From NCBI RefSeq assembly GCF_002102185.1, contig NZ_LQOW01000031.1, forward strand, positions 673,342 to 737,341: a stretch of DNA of 64,000 nucleotides, in the 5' to 3' direction. Below are positions 8,085 to 15,558 of the stretch, in pieces (positions within the stretch are counted from its first letter, which is position 1; each line of letters begins with the position of its first letter). The notes beneath the pieces are model-generated. The model saw only the letters and a list, made by a program, of their open reading frames with translations. It was not told the origin of the DNA and searched no databases. The translations under genes were made by a program, and so were the position numbers. Origin of the DNA: Mycobacterium fragae. Its GTDB lineage: Bacteria; Actinomycetota; Actinomycetes; Mycobacteriales; Mycobacteriaceae.

Positions 8085-8836
8085 CGCTGCGCGCGCAGTT
8101 GCGCTTTGGCTTCTCGCACCGATTCCGCGGCGTCGCGGCTGGCTTGCTGGGCCCGGTCGTAGGCCTTCTCCGCGGCGCTGAGGTCTCGTTCGGCCGCGCG
8201 CAGTTTCGTGCGAGCCTCGTCGCGACGCATCCTCGCCGCCGAGAGCTCGTCGCGACGCTCGGTCAGTGCATCGTCGGCCTCGGCCTTGGCATTTTCGGCG
8301 GCGGCCAAGGCTGCCCGCAGTTCGTCGACTTGACGGCGCGTGGTCCCATCCTCGGGCGTGGGCTCGGCCGCCGCCGCTTCGCCGAACCCGAACCCCGACC
8401 AACTCTCCGCTTTGGATAGCCTGCCCAGCTTGGCTGCGACCTCGGGGTCGGCGATCGCGGCCTGCAGCGTGCCGGTGACATCGGCACGCACTGCTTCTGA
8501 CGCATTTTCCAGCCCGGCTGCCCGGAAGGCGGTGCGGGCCAGTTCGCCGACCAGATGGTGTTGCTCCGCCGACAGGCCGCGGATGCGCTGCCCGTCCATC
8601 GCGGCGTGCGCGTCCCTGAGCTGGTCGCCCAGCTCGGAGAGACGCGATCGAATTTCCTTGTGCTGCAGCGCAAGCCGGTTGACTACCCACGCCGCCATGG
8701 TGGGTTTGCGTGCAGCCGAGATTCGCTTGGCCGCGGCAGCGTCACCCCGCTGCTTGGCCTCTGCGGCCAGCTTGGCGCGCAGGGCGGTGAAGCCATCCGG
8801 CTTCACCCGGTACAGCTCATCGAGCTCGTCGACCAC
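8081..8836 (-). CDS. Conserved hypothetical coiled-coil protein
   Basis: A 251-residue protein from a GTG start, rich in Ala, Glu, Arg and Lys. The first 60 residues (FTALRAKLAAEAKQRGDAAA, then ISAARKPTMAAWVVNRLA) form one helical unit. After a loop, residues from about 165 (VDELRAALAAAENAKAEADD) to the C-terminus form a long coiled coil. No enzyme motif, signal peptide or membrane segment is visible. It lies 15 bp downstream of the helical protein at 8852-9418 in the same direction, so the pair is probably one operon. It may be a structural or nucleoid/envelope-associated scaffold; this is a guess and no function is assigned. Confidence 0.7.
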   Translation of the reverse strand: MVDELDELYRVKPDGFTALRAKLAAEAKQRGDAAAAKRISAARKPTMAAWVVNRLALQHKEIRSRLSELGDQLRDAHAAMDGQRIRGLSAEQHHLVGELARTAFRAAGLENASEAVRADVTGTLQAAIADPEVAAKLGRLSKAESWSGFGFGEAAAAEPTPEDGTTRRQVDELRAALAAAENAKAEADDALTERRDELSAARMRRDEARTKLRAAERDLSAAEKAYDRAQQASRDAAESVREAKAQLRAQR

Positions 8837-8851
8837 CGTGCATCGCCGGTG

Positions 8852-9418
8852 TCAGTGCGCTCCCGCGTTTGCCTCTTCGGCGGCACCGTTCATGACCACC
8901 GCCTCATCCCAGCCGTTGACGTACGTCTCGGTGGACTGCTCGGCGTCGTCCAACCCTGCGGCCACCCGAAGGGCGGCAATCAGCTGCTGGACCTGCGCCG
9001 CCTCCTGGTCGGTTGGAGTGGCCCCGGCCTCGAGCTCGTCCGGAAGCTCCGGGCGAAGCCCGACGCCTTTGGCCGCCTCCTGAGCCGACAACTTGGCATG
9101 AATGCGCGCGGTGTAGAGCTGCTGGCCCAGCGTCGCTCCGGGCGCCGCCGCGGCCCGCTCCATCAGATCGTCGTAACGTCGCCGCACATCGGCCAGCGCC
9201 ATGATCACGGTGGGTGTGGACCTGCTGTGGCTCGCGGCGTCGGTCAGCGCGGCGCGCAGCTTGCGCATGCCGGTAAGAACCACCTCGGCTCGCTTCTGAA
9301 ACTTCTTGTCCTCGGGGAAAGGCAACGAATCAATGGCGGCCCGGTACATGTGCATCGCCGCCTCGGCAAGGTTCACAATGACTGGCGCTTCACCTTGATT
9401 TTGATCGAATTCGCCCAT
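8852..9418 (-). CDS. Helical conserved hypothetical with degenerate HTH-like segment (paralogue of 41148-41651)
   Basis: A 188-residue protein starting MGEFDQNQGEAPVIVNLAEA. It is clearly homologous along its whole length to the protein at 41148-41651: both have APVIV-L-EAAM-M, then VLTGMRKLRAAL, RRYDDLMERAAAAPGATLGQ and AKLSAQEAAKGVGLRPEL. The segment GATLGQQLYTARIHAKLSAQ followed by EAA-G-GL resembles an XRE-type helix-turn-helix (LGxxLRxxRxxxxLSxxExA), so DNA binding is possible. The Asp/Glu-rich tail is variable. It probably forms an operon with the coiled-coil gene downstream. Function is not established. Confidence 0.72.
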   Translation of the reverse strand: MGEFDQNQGEAPVIVNLAEAAMHMYRAAIDSLPFPEDKKFQKRAEVVLTGMRKLRAALTDAASHSRSTPTVIMALADVRRRYDDLMERAAAAPGATLGQQLYTARIHAKLSAQEAAKGVGLRPELPDELEAGATPTDQEAAQVQQLIAALRVAAGLDDAEQSTETYVNGWDEAVVMNGAAEEANAGAH

Positions 9419-9572
9419 GACCCCTCAATTCTGTGGTGGTTTTCCAGCTCGGTGACGGCCCGTCTTCAACTACCGTCACCCTGTCTGCATGGGGACGAGA
9501 GTATCGGTAACGGCTCCGTTCGCATAACAATAGGACCCACGTCAACACCCATAGCGAGTCTCGAGGGAAGCG

Positions 9573-10355
9573 GTGAGCATCGACTACGTGCGCGACGGAC
9601 ACATCGTCACGATCACGATCAACCGGCCCGAGACGCGTAACTCGCTCGACATGGAGCATTTCCGCGACCTCGCCCACGCCTGGGCCGCGTTTCGTGACGA
9701 CCCCGCCGCCTGGGTCGCCGTCATCACCGGTGTCGGCCGGGACTTCTGCACCGGAGCCGACCTCAAGAAGTTCATCCCGGAGTTGACCGGCGAGCTGCCC
9801 CGGCCCGACGGGTGGAACAAAACTGATGCGATCCACGCCGTCCTGCATCGGTTCCCGGTGTACAAACCGATCGTCGCCGCGGTGAACGGCGTGTGCGTCG
9901 CCGGCGGCTTTGAGATGTTGAGCTGCACCGACATTCGCGTCGCAGTGCCCGACGCACGATTCGCGGTGATGGAGCCCAAGCGCGGGCTGTTCGCGGGCGG
10001 CGGCAGCACCGTGCGGCTGCCGCGCCAGATGCCCTACCCGTATGCGATGGAGTTGCTGCTGACCGCCGACATGGTCGACGCCGAGCGCGCGCTCGCCATG
10101 GGCCTGATCAACCGCGTCGTGCCGCCGCAGCAGTTGATGGAGGCCGCCTACGACTATGCCGAGCGGATCACTGCCAACGCACCGCTTGCCGTCTGGGCGA
10201 CGAAGCAGTCCGCTGTGGAGGGGTTGGCGCTCGATCTGCAGTCGGCGTACGAGAACGAAACCCGGCACAGCGACGGCATTTTCGCGACCGAGGACGCCAA
10301 AGAAGGCCCCCGCGCCTTCACCGAGAAGCGCCCGCCGCGATGGCAGGCACGCTAA
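9573..10355 (+). CDS. Enoyl-CoA hydratase/isomerase family protein
   Basis: A 260-residue crotonase-fold protein from GTG 9573, with GAGGGAAG just upstream. It begins VRDGHIVTITINRPETRNSL and has the oxyanion-hole segments VAVITGVGRDFCTGADLKKF (the C-T-G-A-D loop) and AAVNGVCVAGGFEMLSCTDI (the G-G-F loop). The region VMEPKRGLFAGGGSTVRLPR occupies the catalytic-Glu strand. Crotonase members hydrate, isomerise or cleave acyl-CoA in fatty-acid or steroid catabolism; the specific reaction is not fixed. Its last 38 bases overlap the end of the convergent Lnt-like gene at 10318. Confidence 0.88.
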   Translation: MSIDYVRDGHIVTITINRPETRNSLDMEHFRDLAHAWAAFRDDPAAWVAVITGVGRDFCTGADLKKFIPELTGELPRPDGWNKTDAIHAVLHRFPVYKPIVAAVNGVCVAGGFEMLSCTDIRVAVPDARFAVMEPKRGLFAGGGSTVRLPRQMPYPYAMELLLTADMVDAERALAMGLINRVVPPQQLMEAAYDYAERITANAPLAVWATKQSAVEGLALDLQSAYENETRHSDGIFATEDAKEGPRAFTEKRPPRWQAR

Positions 10356-11826
10356 CCGCCTGGCGGCGGGACCGCCGTGCAGAAACCACGCAGGAGCACG
10401 CGACGATCGAGACCGCGAGGGCCAGCACCCAGTCCCCGAGTCGTTGGTAGAGGGTGCTGACCGGCCCCAGAGGAACAGAAACGACGGTCGCGCTGCGGTA
10501 ACCCCCTGGACGCCAGACGAGTTGTCGCCCGCGCGCGTCGAACGCGGCGCTGTCCCCCGAAAGCCCGACGTGCACCGCCGGGCGGCCGACCTCGACCGCG
10601 CGTACTGCGACTTGGCCGGCCAGTTGTGGCTGCGCCCAACTCCCCTGGTACGTCGACGTGGAACTCTGGTACGCCAACAGCTGGGCGCCGAGTTGCACCT
10701 CTCGGCGCGGCAGGTCGGAGAACAGCGCTTCGAAGCTGATCAACGGCCCGACGGTCAGCGTGCCGGTTCGCAGCACCACTGGTCCGCTGCCTCGGCCGCG
10801 GTCCGCGGCTGCGGCCTTGGTGTGGCGGGTAATGCTGCCCAGCAGCGGGCGCAGCGGCACATACTCGCCGAAGGGCACCAGGCGGACCTTCCGATACGCG
10901 CCCACCGAACCGTGGGGGCCGACAAGCACCGCGGACTTGTAGATTGCCCCGGTGGGTGTGGGCGCGTCGACGTTGACGAGTAGGTCAGCATCGACGCGTC
11001 TGGACAGATCGGCCAAGTCCGCCAACGCTTTCGGGTGACTGGCGAGATCAACTGCCACGCTGCTCTCGCCCCAGACCACCAGGTCTAGCCGCTGACCCGC
11101 CAGCGTCGCGGTCAACGCCTCACCGGCCTTTTGCCGGGCCCCGGCATCCGTGATGTCGCCCGGCTGCACCAGCGCCACACGCACCGTCGAACCGGCCGTA
11201 GGCGCCGGACCCAGCACGAACCACGTCGGCCCTACGGCAGCGCAGGCAACAGCGACCAGCAGGGCGATCACCCGACCGCGCACACCGTGGTGCAGGATCG
11301 CCCCGGCGACCGCCGTATTGGCCGCTACCAGTAGGAAACTCGTCAACCACACCCCGCCGAGAGACGCGGACGCCAGCGTGGAGGGCTGGTTCCACTGCGA
11401 GGCGCCCAGCAGAGCCCACGGTCCGCCCAGAGCGGGCCAGGACCGAGCCGCCTCGGCCAGCACCCACGCGCTCGGCAAAACGACAGTGGCGGCAAGCATC
11501 CGGCCGACTGTCAGCGGGTAAGACAGCAGCCGCTGCGCCGCCCATCCCCACGGCGCCCACAACGCGCCCAGCCCGGCGGCCAGCACCGCCAGTAGCGGTC
11601 CCGCGCTTGGCAGCAGCCAGTACTGGGTGGTCAGCACGTAGCCCGCAAGCCCGCACCAGGCCCGTGCGGCAGCCTCCCATGCGGTCGGCGCGGCGCGCAC
11701 GACCAGCAGCAGCGGCACTGCCCCCACCCACGCCCACCACCACCAGGACGGCGCCGGGAAGGCAAGCGCGAGCAGAGCGCCAAACCCGAAGCCCGCCACC
11801 AGTCCGGCGGCGCGGCGGCCGCGCAT
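10318..11826 (-). CDS. Apolipoprotein N-acyltransferase homologue with Ser at the catalytic Cys position
   Basis: About 502 residues from ATG 11826. The first 200 residues are a multi-span membrane region (FGFGALLALAFPAPSWWWW and later Trp-rich helices); the rest is a nitrilase-like domain. The Lnt catalytic residues can be aligned: Glu in DLVVWGESSVAVD and Lys in YRKVRLVPFGEYVP. The nucleophile position reads VGPLISFEALF, with an AGC Ser codon at 10735-10737 where Lnt has Cys. Lnt transfers a third acyl chain to lipoproteins at the outer face of the membrane. From memory, M. tuberculosis Rv2262c/Rv2261c (BCG_2279c) carries the same Cys-to-Ser change and is the minor Lnt homologue beside Ppm1. 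Reduced or different activity is an inference. Confidence 0.85.
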   Translation of the reverse strand: MRGRRAAGLVAGFGFGALLALAFPAPSWWWWAWVGAVPLLLVVRAAPTAWEAAARAWCGLAGYVLTTQYWLLPSAGPLLAVLAAGLGALWAPWGWAAQRLLSYPLTVGRMLAATVVLPSAWVLAEAARSWPALGGPWALLGASQWNQPSTLASASLGGVWLTSFLLVAANTAVAGAILHHGVRGRVIALLVAVACAAVGPTWFVLGPAPTAGSTVRVALVQPGDITDAGARQKAGEALTATLAGQRLDLVVWGESSVAVDLASHPKALADLADLSRRVDADLLVNVDAPTPTGAIYKSAVLVGPHGSVGAYRKVRLVPFGEYVPLRPLLGSITRHTKAAAADRGRGSGPVVLRTGTLTVGPLISFEALFSDLPRREVQLGAQLLAYQSSTSTYQGSWAQPQLAGQVAVRAVEVGRPAVHVGLSGDSAAFDARGRQLVWRPGGYRSATVVSVPLGPVSTLYQRLGDWVLALAVSIVACSCVVSARRSRRQAVSVPAIAAGASR

Positions 11827-11864
11827 CACCGACACGGTGGTAGACCGGAGGACGGAGGTCCACG

Positions 11865-12233
11865 ATGACGGCCAGACCACACTTCAGCCGCACCGAGGCG
11901 CCCATCGGTATCTACAACGGCGAGCACGCCATCATTGTCTACGAGCTCAAGCCCATTCCGCTGTGGCCCAAATATTGGATACGCGCGCTGGCAAGCCAGT
12001 TTCATCGCGAGCTCGATCCGGCGCCGAAGGTCGACATTACGATGCTGGACGACTGCATTCGTTTCTCGGTCTTCGTATCACCCGAGGTGTCTGTGGCGGA
12101 TCTGTGCAAACTCGACGATGCGGTCTACAACGCGGTCGACAAAGCGGGGCGCGCCATTGAGGACGAGCAAGCACGGCTCGACGAGAAACTCGAGCAGGTG
12201 CGCAAGCGCCGCGCCCATACGTGGGGCGAATAG
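11865..12233 (+). CDS. Conserved hypothetical protein
   Basis: A 122-residue acidic protein starting MTARPHFSRTEAPIGIYNGE. A mixed alpha/beta body (AIIVYELKPIPLWPKYWIRA, then KVDITMLDDCIRFSVFVS) is followed by a helical tail rich in Glu, Lys and Arg (AIEDEQARLDEKLEQVRKRR). No family motif, signal peptide or membrane segment can be recognised. It is divergent from the Lnt homologue (38-bp gap between starts) and convergent with the amidohydrolase that ends at 12236. Function unknown. Confidence 0.65.
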   Translation: MTARPHFSRTEAPIGIYNGEHAIIVYELKPIPLWPKYWIRALASQFHRELDPAPKVDITMLDDCIRFSVFVSPEVSVADLCKLDDAVYNAVDKAGRAIEDEQARLDEKLEQVRKRRAHTWGE

Positions 12234-12235
12234 CC

Positions 12236-13303
12236 TTAGTTGAGCCCGTAAAACCGCTGTGCGTTCAGGCCGCCGATCTTGGCGCGGACGTCGTCGCTGA
12301 TGTCGGGGCGGGTACGCAGGTGCTTGGTGCTCTCCGGCCACTCGCCGTCCCAGTGCGGGTAGTCACTGGCGAACATGATGAAATCGGCGCCGAGCACGTC
12401 GATGACGCCGGGCAGGATGGGCTCCTCCGGCTCGCAGGTCACGTAGATGTTGCCGGCCTGCACGTACTCCTGCGGATCGCGCTGCCAGCCGTGTTCGATC
12501 CAGTCGCCACGCTTTTCGAAATGCTCGTGCAGGCGGTCGATGAAGAACGGCACCCAACCCACACCCGCCTCCAGGAACGCGACCCGCAACCCCGGATGCC
12601 GATCGAACACCCCGCCGGAGACGAGCGCGGTCATCGCGGTCATCTGGTCGAACGGAAAGCTGATGCAATGCACCTGAATGTAATTCGTGAAGCGATCCAC
12701 GCCGATCTTCGGCAGATGAATGCCGGGCGCGCCGTGGATACCGAGTGGCATCTCGAGCTCCACCGCGGCGGCGTAGAACGGGTCGAGGTCGGGATGGTCG
12801 AGGTTTCGCGTCTTGAGTGCCGGCGGGACGAGCGTCGCCACCAGCCCGAGGTCCTTGGCTTCGCGCATCACGTCGATGGCGACCTGGCCGTGCTCGATCG
12901 GAGCCACGGCCACGCCGCGCAACCGGCCTTTGGACGGCGCGCAGTAATCCGCGATCCACTGGTTGTACAGGCGCGCGAACCCGGCGGCGAATTCGGGGTC
13001 TTCGAGGCTGGGCGCACACAGCCCCAGGCTCGGATACAGCACCATGGTGTCGATGTGATCGCGGTCGGCGTCGCCCAGCACGCCCTCCGTCGACCGGCAG
13101 TTGATGCCTGGCGCCGTGCTGATCCCGTGCAGAGGCGGGCAGCCGGCGCCGGGGCCGCGGTCTTCCGGATACTTGCGGCCCTCGATGATCAACCTCGGCG
13201 TCCCGTCGGTGCTCGCCGTGACGTGTTGGGGCCAGCGCTTGATGGCTTCGACGGCCAGCGTGGGGTTCTCGGCGACGTGCCCGTCGGCGTCGATGATTCG
13301 CAT
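12236..13303 (-). CDS. Amidohydrolase-family metal-dependent hydrolase
   Basis: About 355 residues from ATG 13303 (MRIIDADGHVAENP); the upstream extension is not needed for the fold. The D-x-D-G-H start is the metal-binding strand of amidohydrolase_2/ACMSD-type TIM barrels. Later segments MPLGIHGAPGIHLPKIG and FIMFASDYPHWDGEWPEST supply the metal-binding His and the conserved Asp (SDYPHWD). Such enzymes act as decarboxylases or C-C/C-N hydrolases on aromatic or acyl substrates. The gene is divergent from a hydrolase at 13368, and the two may share a control region. The substrate cannot be predicted. Confidence 0.85.
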   Translation of the reverse strand: MRIIDADGHVAENPTLAVEAIKRWPQHVTASTDGTPRLIIEGRKYPEDRGPGAGCPPLHGISTAPGINCRSTEGVLGDADRDHIDTMVLYPSLGLCAPSLEDPEFAAGFARLYNQWIADYCAPSKGRLRGVAVAPIEHGQVAIDVMREAKDLGLVATLVPPALKTRNLDHPDLDPFYAAAVELEMPLGIHGAPGIHLPKIGVDRFTNYIQVHCISFPFDQMTAMTALVSGGVFDRHPGLRVAFLEAGVGWVPFFIDRLHEHFEKRGDWIEHGWQRDPQEYVQAGNIYVTCEPEEPILPGVIDVLGADFIMFASDYPHWDGEWPESTKHLRTRPDISDDVRAKIGGLNAQRFYGLN

Positions 13304-13367
13304 GGCTGGCTCCGCTCCTCCGGCAATCTGCGGGTTCGACGTACACCGCACATGAAACACTGCCGTC

Positions 13368-14282
13368 ATGGTTATCGCTATTGCTCGTCCCAAATTGGAA
13401 GGCAATATCGCCGTCGGCGACGATCGTCAGCTCGGGTTCGCCGAGTTCGGCGACCCCCAGGGACGCGCCGTCTTCTGGCTGCACGGCACCCCGGGCGCGC
13501 GCCGCCAGATCCCGACCGACGCCCGGGTCTACGCCGAGAAGAACCACATCCGGCTGATCGGGGTCGACCGCCCCGGAATCGGCTCCTCCACGCCCTACCA
13601 ATACGACACCGTCGTCGCCTTCGCCGACGACCTGCGCACCATGGCGGACACGCTCGGCGTCGACAAGATGGCCGTCATCGGCCTCTCCGGCGGCGGGCCC
13701 TACACGCTGGGGTGCGCAGCCGCCATGCCCGATCGCGTCGTGGCGGTCGGGGTGCTCGGCGGTGTCGCGCCTACCAAGGGCCCGGATGCGATCGCCGGCG
13801 GGGTGATGACACTCGGTTCGTATATCGCACCGCTGCTCGCGGTGGCTGGATGGCCGATCCGGTTGGCGGCGGTTGGTTTCATCCGGATGATCCGCCCGGT
13901 TGCCGAGCCCGCGCTGTACGTCTACGCCCGGGTATCCCCCGAGGCCGACCGGCGGCTGCTGGTGCGGCCGGAGTTCAAGGCGATGTTCCTCGACGATCTG
14001 CTCAACGGCAGCCGCAAGCAGCTCGCGGCCCCGTTCGCCGATGTGATCGTGTTCGCCCGGGATTGGGGATTCCGGCTCGATCAGGTGAAGGTCCCCGTCC
14101 GGTGGTGGCACGGGGACCGCGACCACATCGTGCCGTTCGCCCACGGCCAGCATGTAGTCGACCGGCTGCCCGACGCGGAGTTGTATCACCTGCCCGGTGA
14201 AAGCCATCTGGCCGGCCTCGGCCGCGCCGAGGAGATCCTGCGCACCATCAGCGAACTCTGGGACAGCATCGAGCAGAAGTAA
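13368..14282 (+). CDS. Alpha/beta hydrolase
   Basis: A 304-residue alpha/beta hydrolase from ATG 13368. The motifs appear in order: AVFWLHGTPGARRQIPTDAR (oxyanion strand, H-G-T-P-G), MAVIGLSGGGPYTLGCAAAM (nucleophile elbow G-L-S-G-G), VRWWHGDRDHIVPFAHGQHV (acid strand) and YHLPGESHLAGLGRAEEIL (catalytic His). The combination G-L-S-G-G-G-P-Y is typical of mycobacterial epoxide-hydrolase/esterase-like proteins. It begins 64 bp from the divergent amidohydrolase and is followed by the MFS transporter after six bases, which suggests co-transcription with 14289-15548. No signal peptide is seen. The substrate is unknown. Confidence 0.83.
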   Translation: MVIAIARPKLEGNIAVGDDRQLGFAEFGDPQGRAVFWLHGTPGARRQIPTDARVYAEKNHIRLIGVDRPGIGSSTPYQYDTVVAFADDLRTMADTLGVDKMAVIGLSGGGPYTLGCAAAMPDRVVAVGVLGGVAPTKGPDAIAGGVMTLGSYIAPLLAVAGWPIRLAAVGFIRMIRPVAEPALYVYARVSPEADRRLLVRPEFKAMFLDDLLNGSRKQLAAPFADVIVFARDWGFRLDQVKVPVRWWHGDRDHIVPFAHGQHVVDRLPDAELYHLPGESHLAGLGRAEEILRTISELWDSIEQK

Positions 14283-14288
14283 TTCGCC

Positions 14289-15548
14289 GTGCAAACACAG
14301 CGGCTCACGGCCGACCAGCGGAATTCATTCATCGCGGCGCTGCTGGGCTGGACCATGGACGCCTTCGACTACTTCCTGGTGGTGCTGGTCTATGCCGATA
14401 TTGCGACGACGTTTCACCGCAGCAAGACCGAAGTCGCGTTCCTGACCACGGCCACTCTGATGATGCGGCCGGTGGGCGCCTTGTTGTTCGGGCTGTGGGC
14501 CGACCGGGTGGGCCGACGGCTGCCGCTGATGGTCGACGTGGCGTTCTATTCCCTGGTCGGCTTCCTGTGTGCGTTCGCACCCAACTTCACCGTGCTGGTG
14601 ATCCTGCGGCTGCTGTACGGCATCGGCATGGGCGGTGAGTGGGGGCTGGGCGCGGCGCTGGCGATGGAGAAGGTTCCGGCCCAGCGACGCGGCTTCTTTT
14701 CCGGGCTGCTGCAGGAGGGCTATGCCTTCGGCTATCTGCTCGCAACGCTGGCGTCGTTGTTGGTGATGAACTGGTTGGGGCTGTCATGGCGCTGGCTGTT
14801 CGGCTTGAGCATCATCCCGGCTCTGGTCAGCTTGATCATCCGCTACCGGGTTACCGAATCCGAGGTGTGGGAGGTGACGCAACGCCGGATGCGGTTGACC
14901 CACACCAAGATTCGCGACGTGCTGGCCGACGCCGCCGTTATCCGCCGGTTTGTCTATCTGGTGCTGCTGATGACCGCCGTCAACTGGATGAGCCACGGCA
15001 CCCAGGATGTGTACCCGACGTTCCTGACGGCCTCCCACAGCGGCGGTGCCGGCTTGGGGAGCGCGACGGCCAAGTGGATCGTGGTGACCTACAACGTCGG
15101 CGCCGTCGTCGGAGGGCTGATCTTCGGGTCGCTTTCTCAGCGATTCGGTCGCCGCTACACGATTGTGTTCTGCGCGGTGCTGGGGTTGCCGATCGTGCCG
15201 GTGTTCGCATACTCGCAGACCGCCGCGATGCTGTGCCTCGGCGCGTTTTTGATGCAGCTCGTCGTGCAGGGCGCCTGGGGCGTCATCCCGGCACATCTGA
15301 CCGAGATGTCTCCGGACGCCATCCGCGGCTTCTACCCCGGCGTGACATATCAGCTGGGAAATCTGTTGGCGGCCTTCAACTTACCGCTTCAGGAACGCCT
15401 GGCGTCCGCTCACGGCTATCCATTTGCGTTGGCCGCGACGATTGTGCCGGTGTTGATCATGGTCGCGCTGCTGACCGCGATCGGTCAAGACGCCACCGGG
15501 ATTCGCTTCGGCACCGAGCAAACCGCTGTTGTCGGCCCACTGAATTAA
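14289..15548 (+). CDS. nanT: MFS transporter, organic/sialic-acid symporter type (NanT-like)
   Basis: A 419-residue 12-TM transporter from GTG 14289. Helix 1 contains ALLGWTMDAFDYFLVVLVYA and loop 2-3 carries GALLFGLWADRVGRRLPLMV (the MFS A-motif). The RLLYGIGMGGEWGLGAALAM segment is the signature of the metabolite:H+ symporter family that includes NanT, ShiA and lactate/aromatic-acid permeases. The next gene is the lipJ-type cyclase, as next to Rv1902c (nanT) and Rv1900c in M. tuberculosis by my recollection, which is why I use the symbol. Transport of sialic acid in mycobacteria is not established, so a generic carboxylate symporter is the safe call. Confidence 0.78.
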   Translation: MQTQRLTADQRNSFIAALLGWTMDAFDYFLVVLVYADIATTFHRSKTEVAFLTTATLMMRPVGALLFGLWADRVGRRLPLMVDVAFYSLVGFLCAFAPNFTVLVILRLLYGIGMGGEWGLGAALAMEKVPAQRRGFFSGLLQEGYAFGYLLATLASLLVMNWLGLSWRWLFGLSIIPALVSLIIRYRVTESEVWEVTQRRMRLTHTKIRDVLADAAVIRRFVYLVLLMTAVNWMSHGTQDVYPTFLTASHSGGAGLGSATAKWIVVTYNVGAVVGGLIFGSLSQRFGRRYTIVFCAVLGLPIVPVFAYSQTAAMLCLGAFLMQLVVQGAWGVIPAHLTEMSPDAIRGFYPGVTYQLGNLLAAFNLPLQERLASAHGYPFALAATIVPVLIMVALLTAIGQDATGIRFGTEQTAVVGPLN

Positions 15549-15558
15549 CCTTGGCCGT

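Noticed and set aside
12363..14294. A very long minus-strand reading frame across the amidohydrolase and the 13.4-kb hydrolase
   Set aside because: Its translation is Arg/Ala/Pro/His-rich with no family motif, and it overlays two genes with clear active-site motifs; a high-GC shadow.
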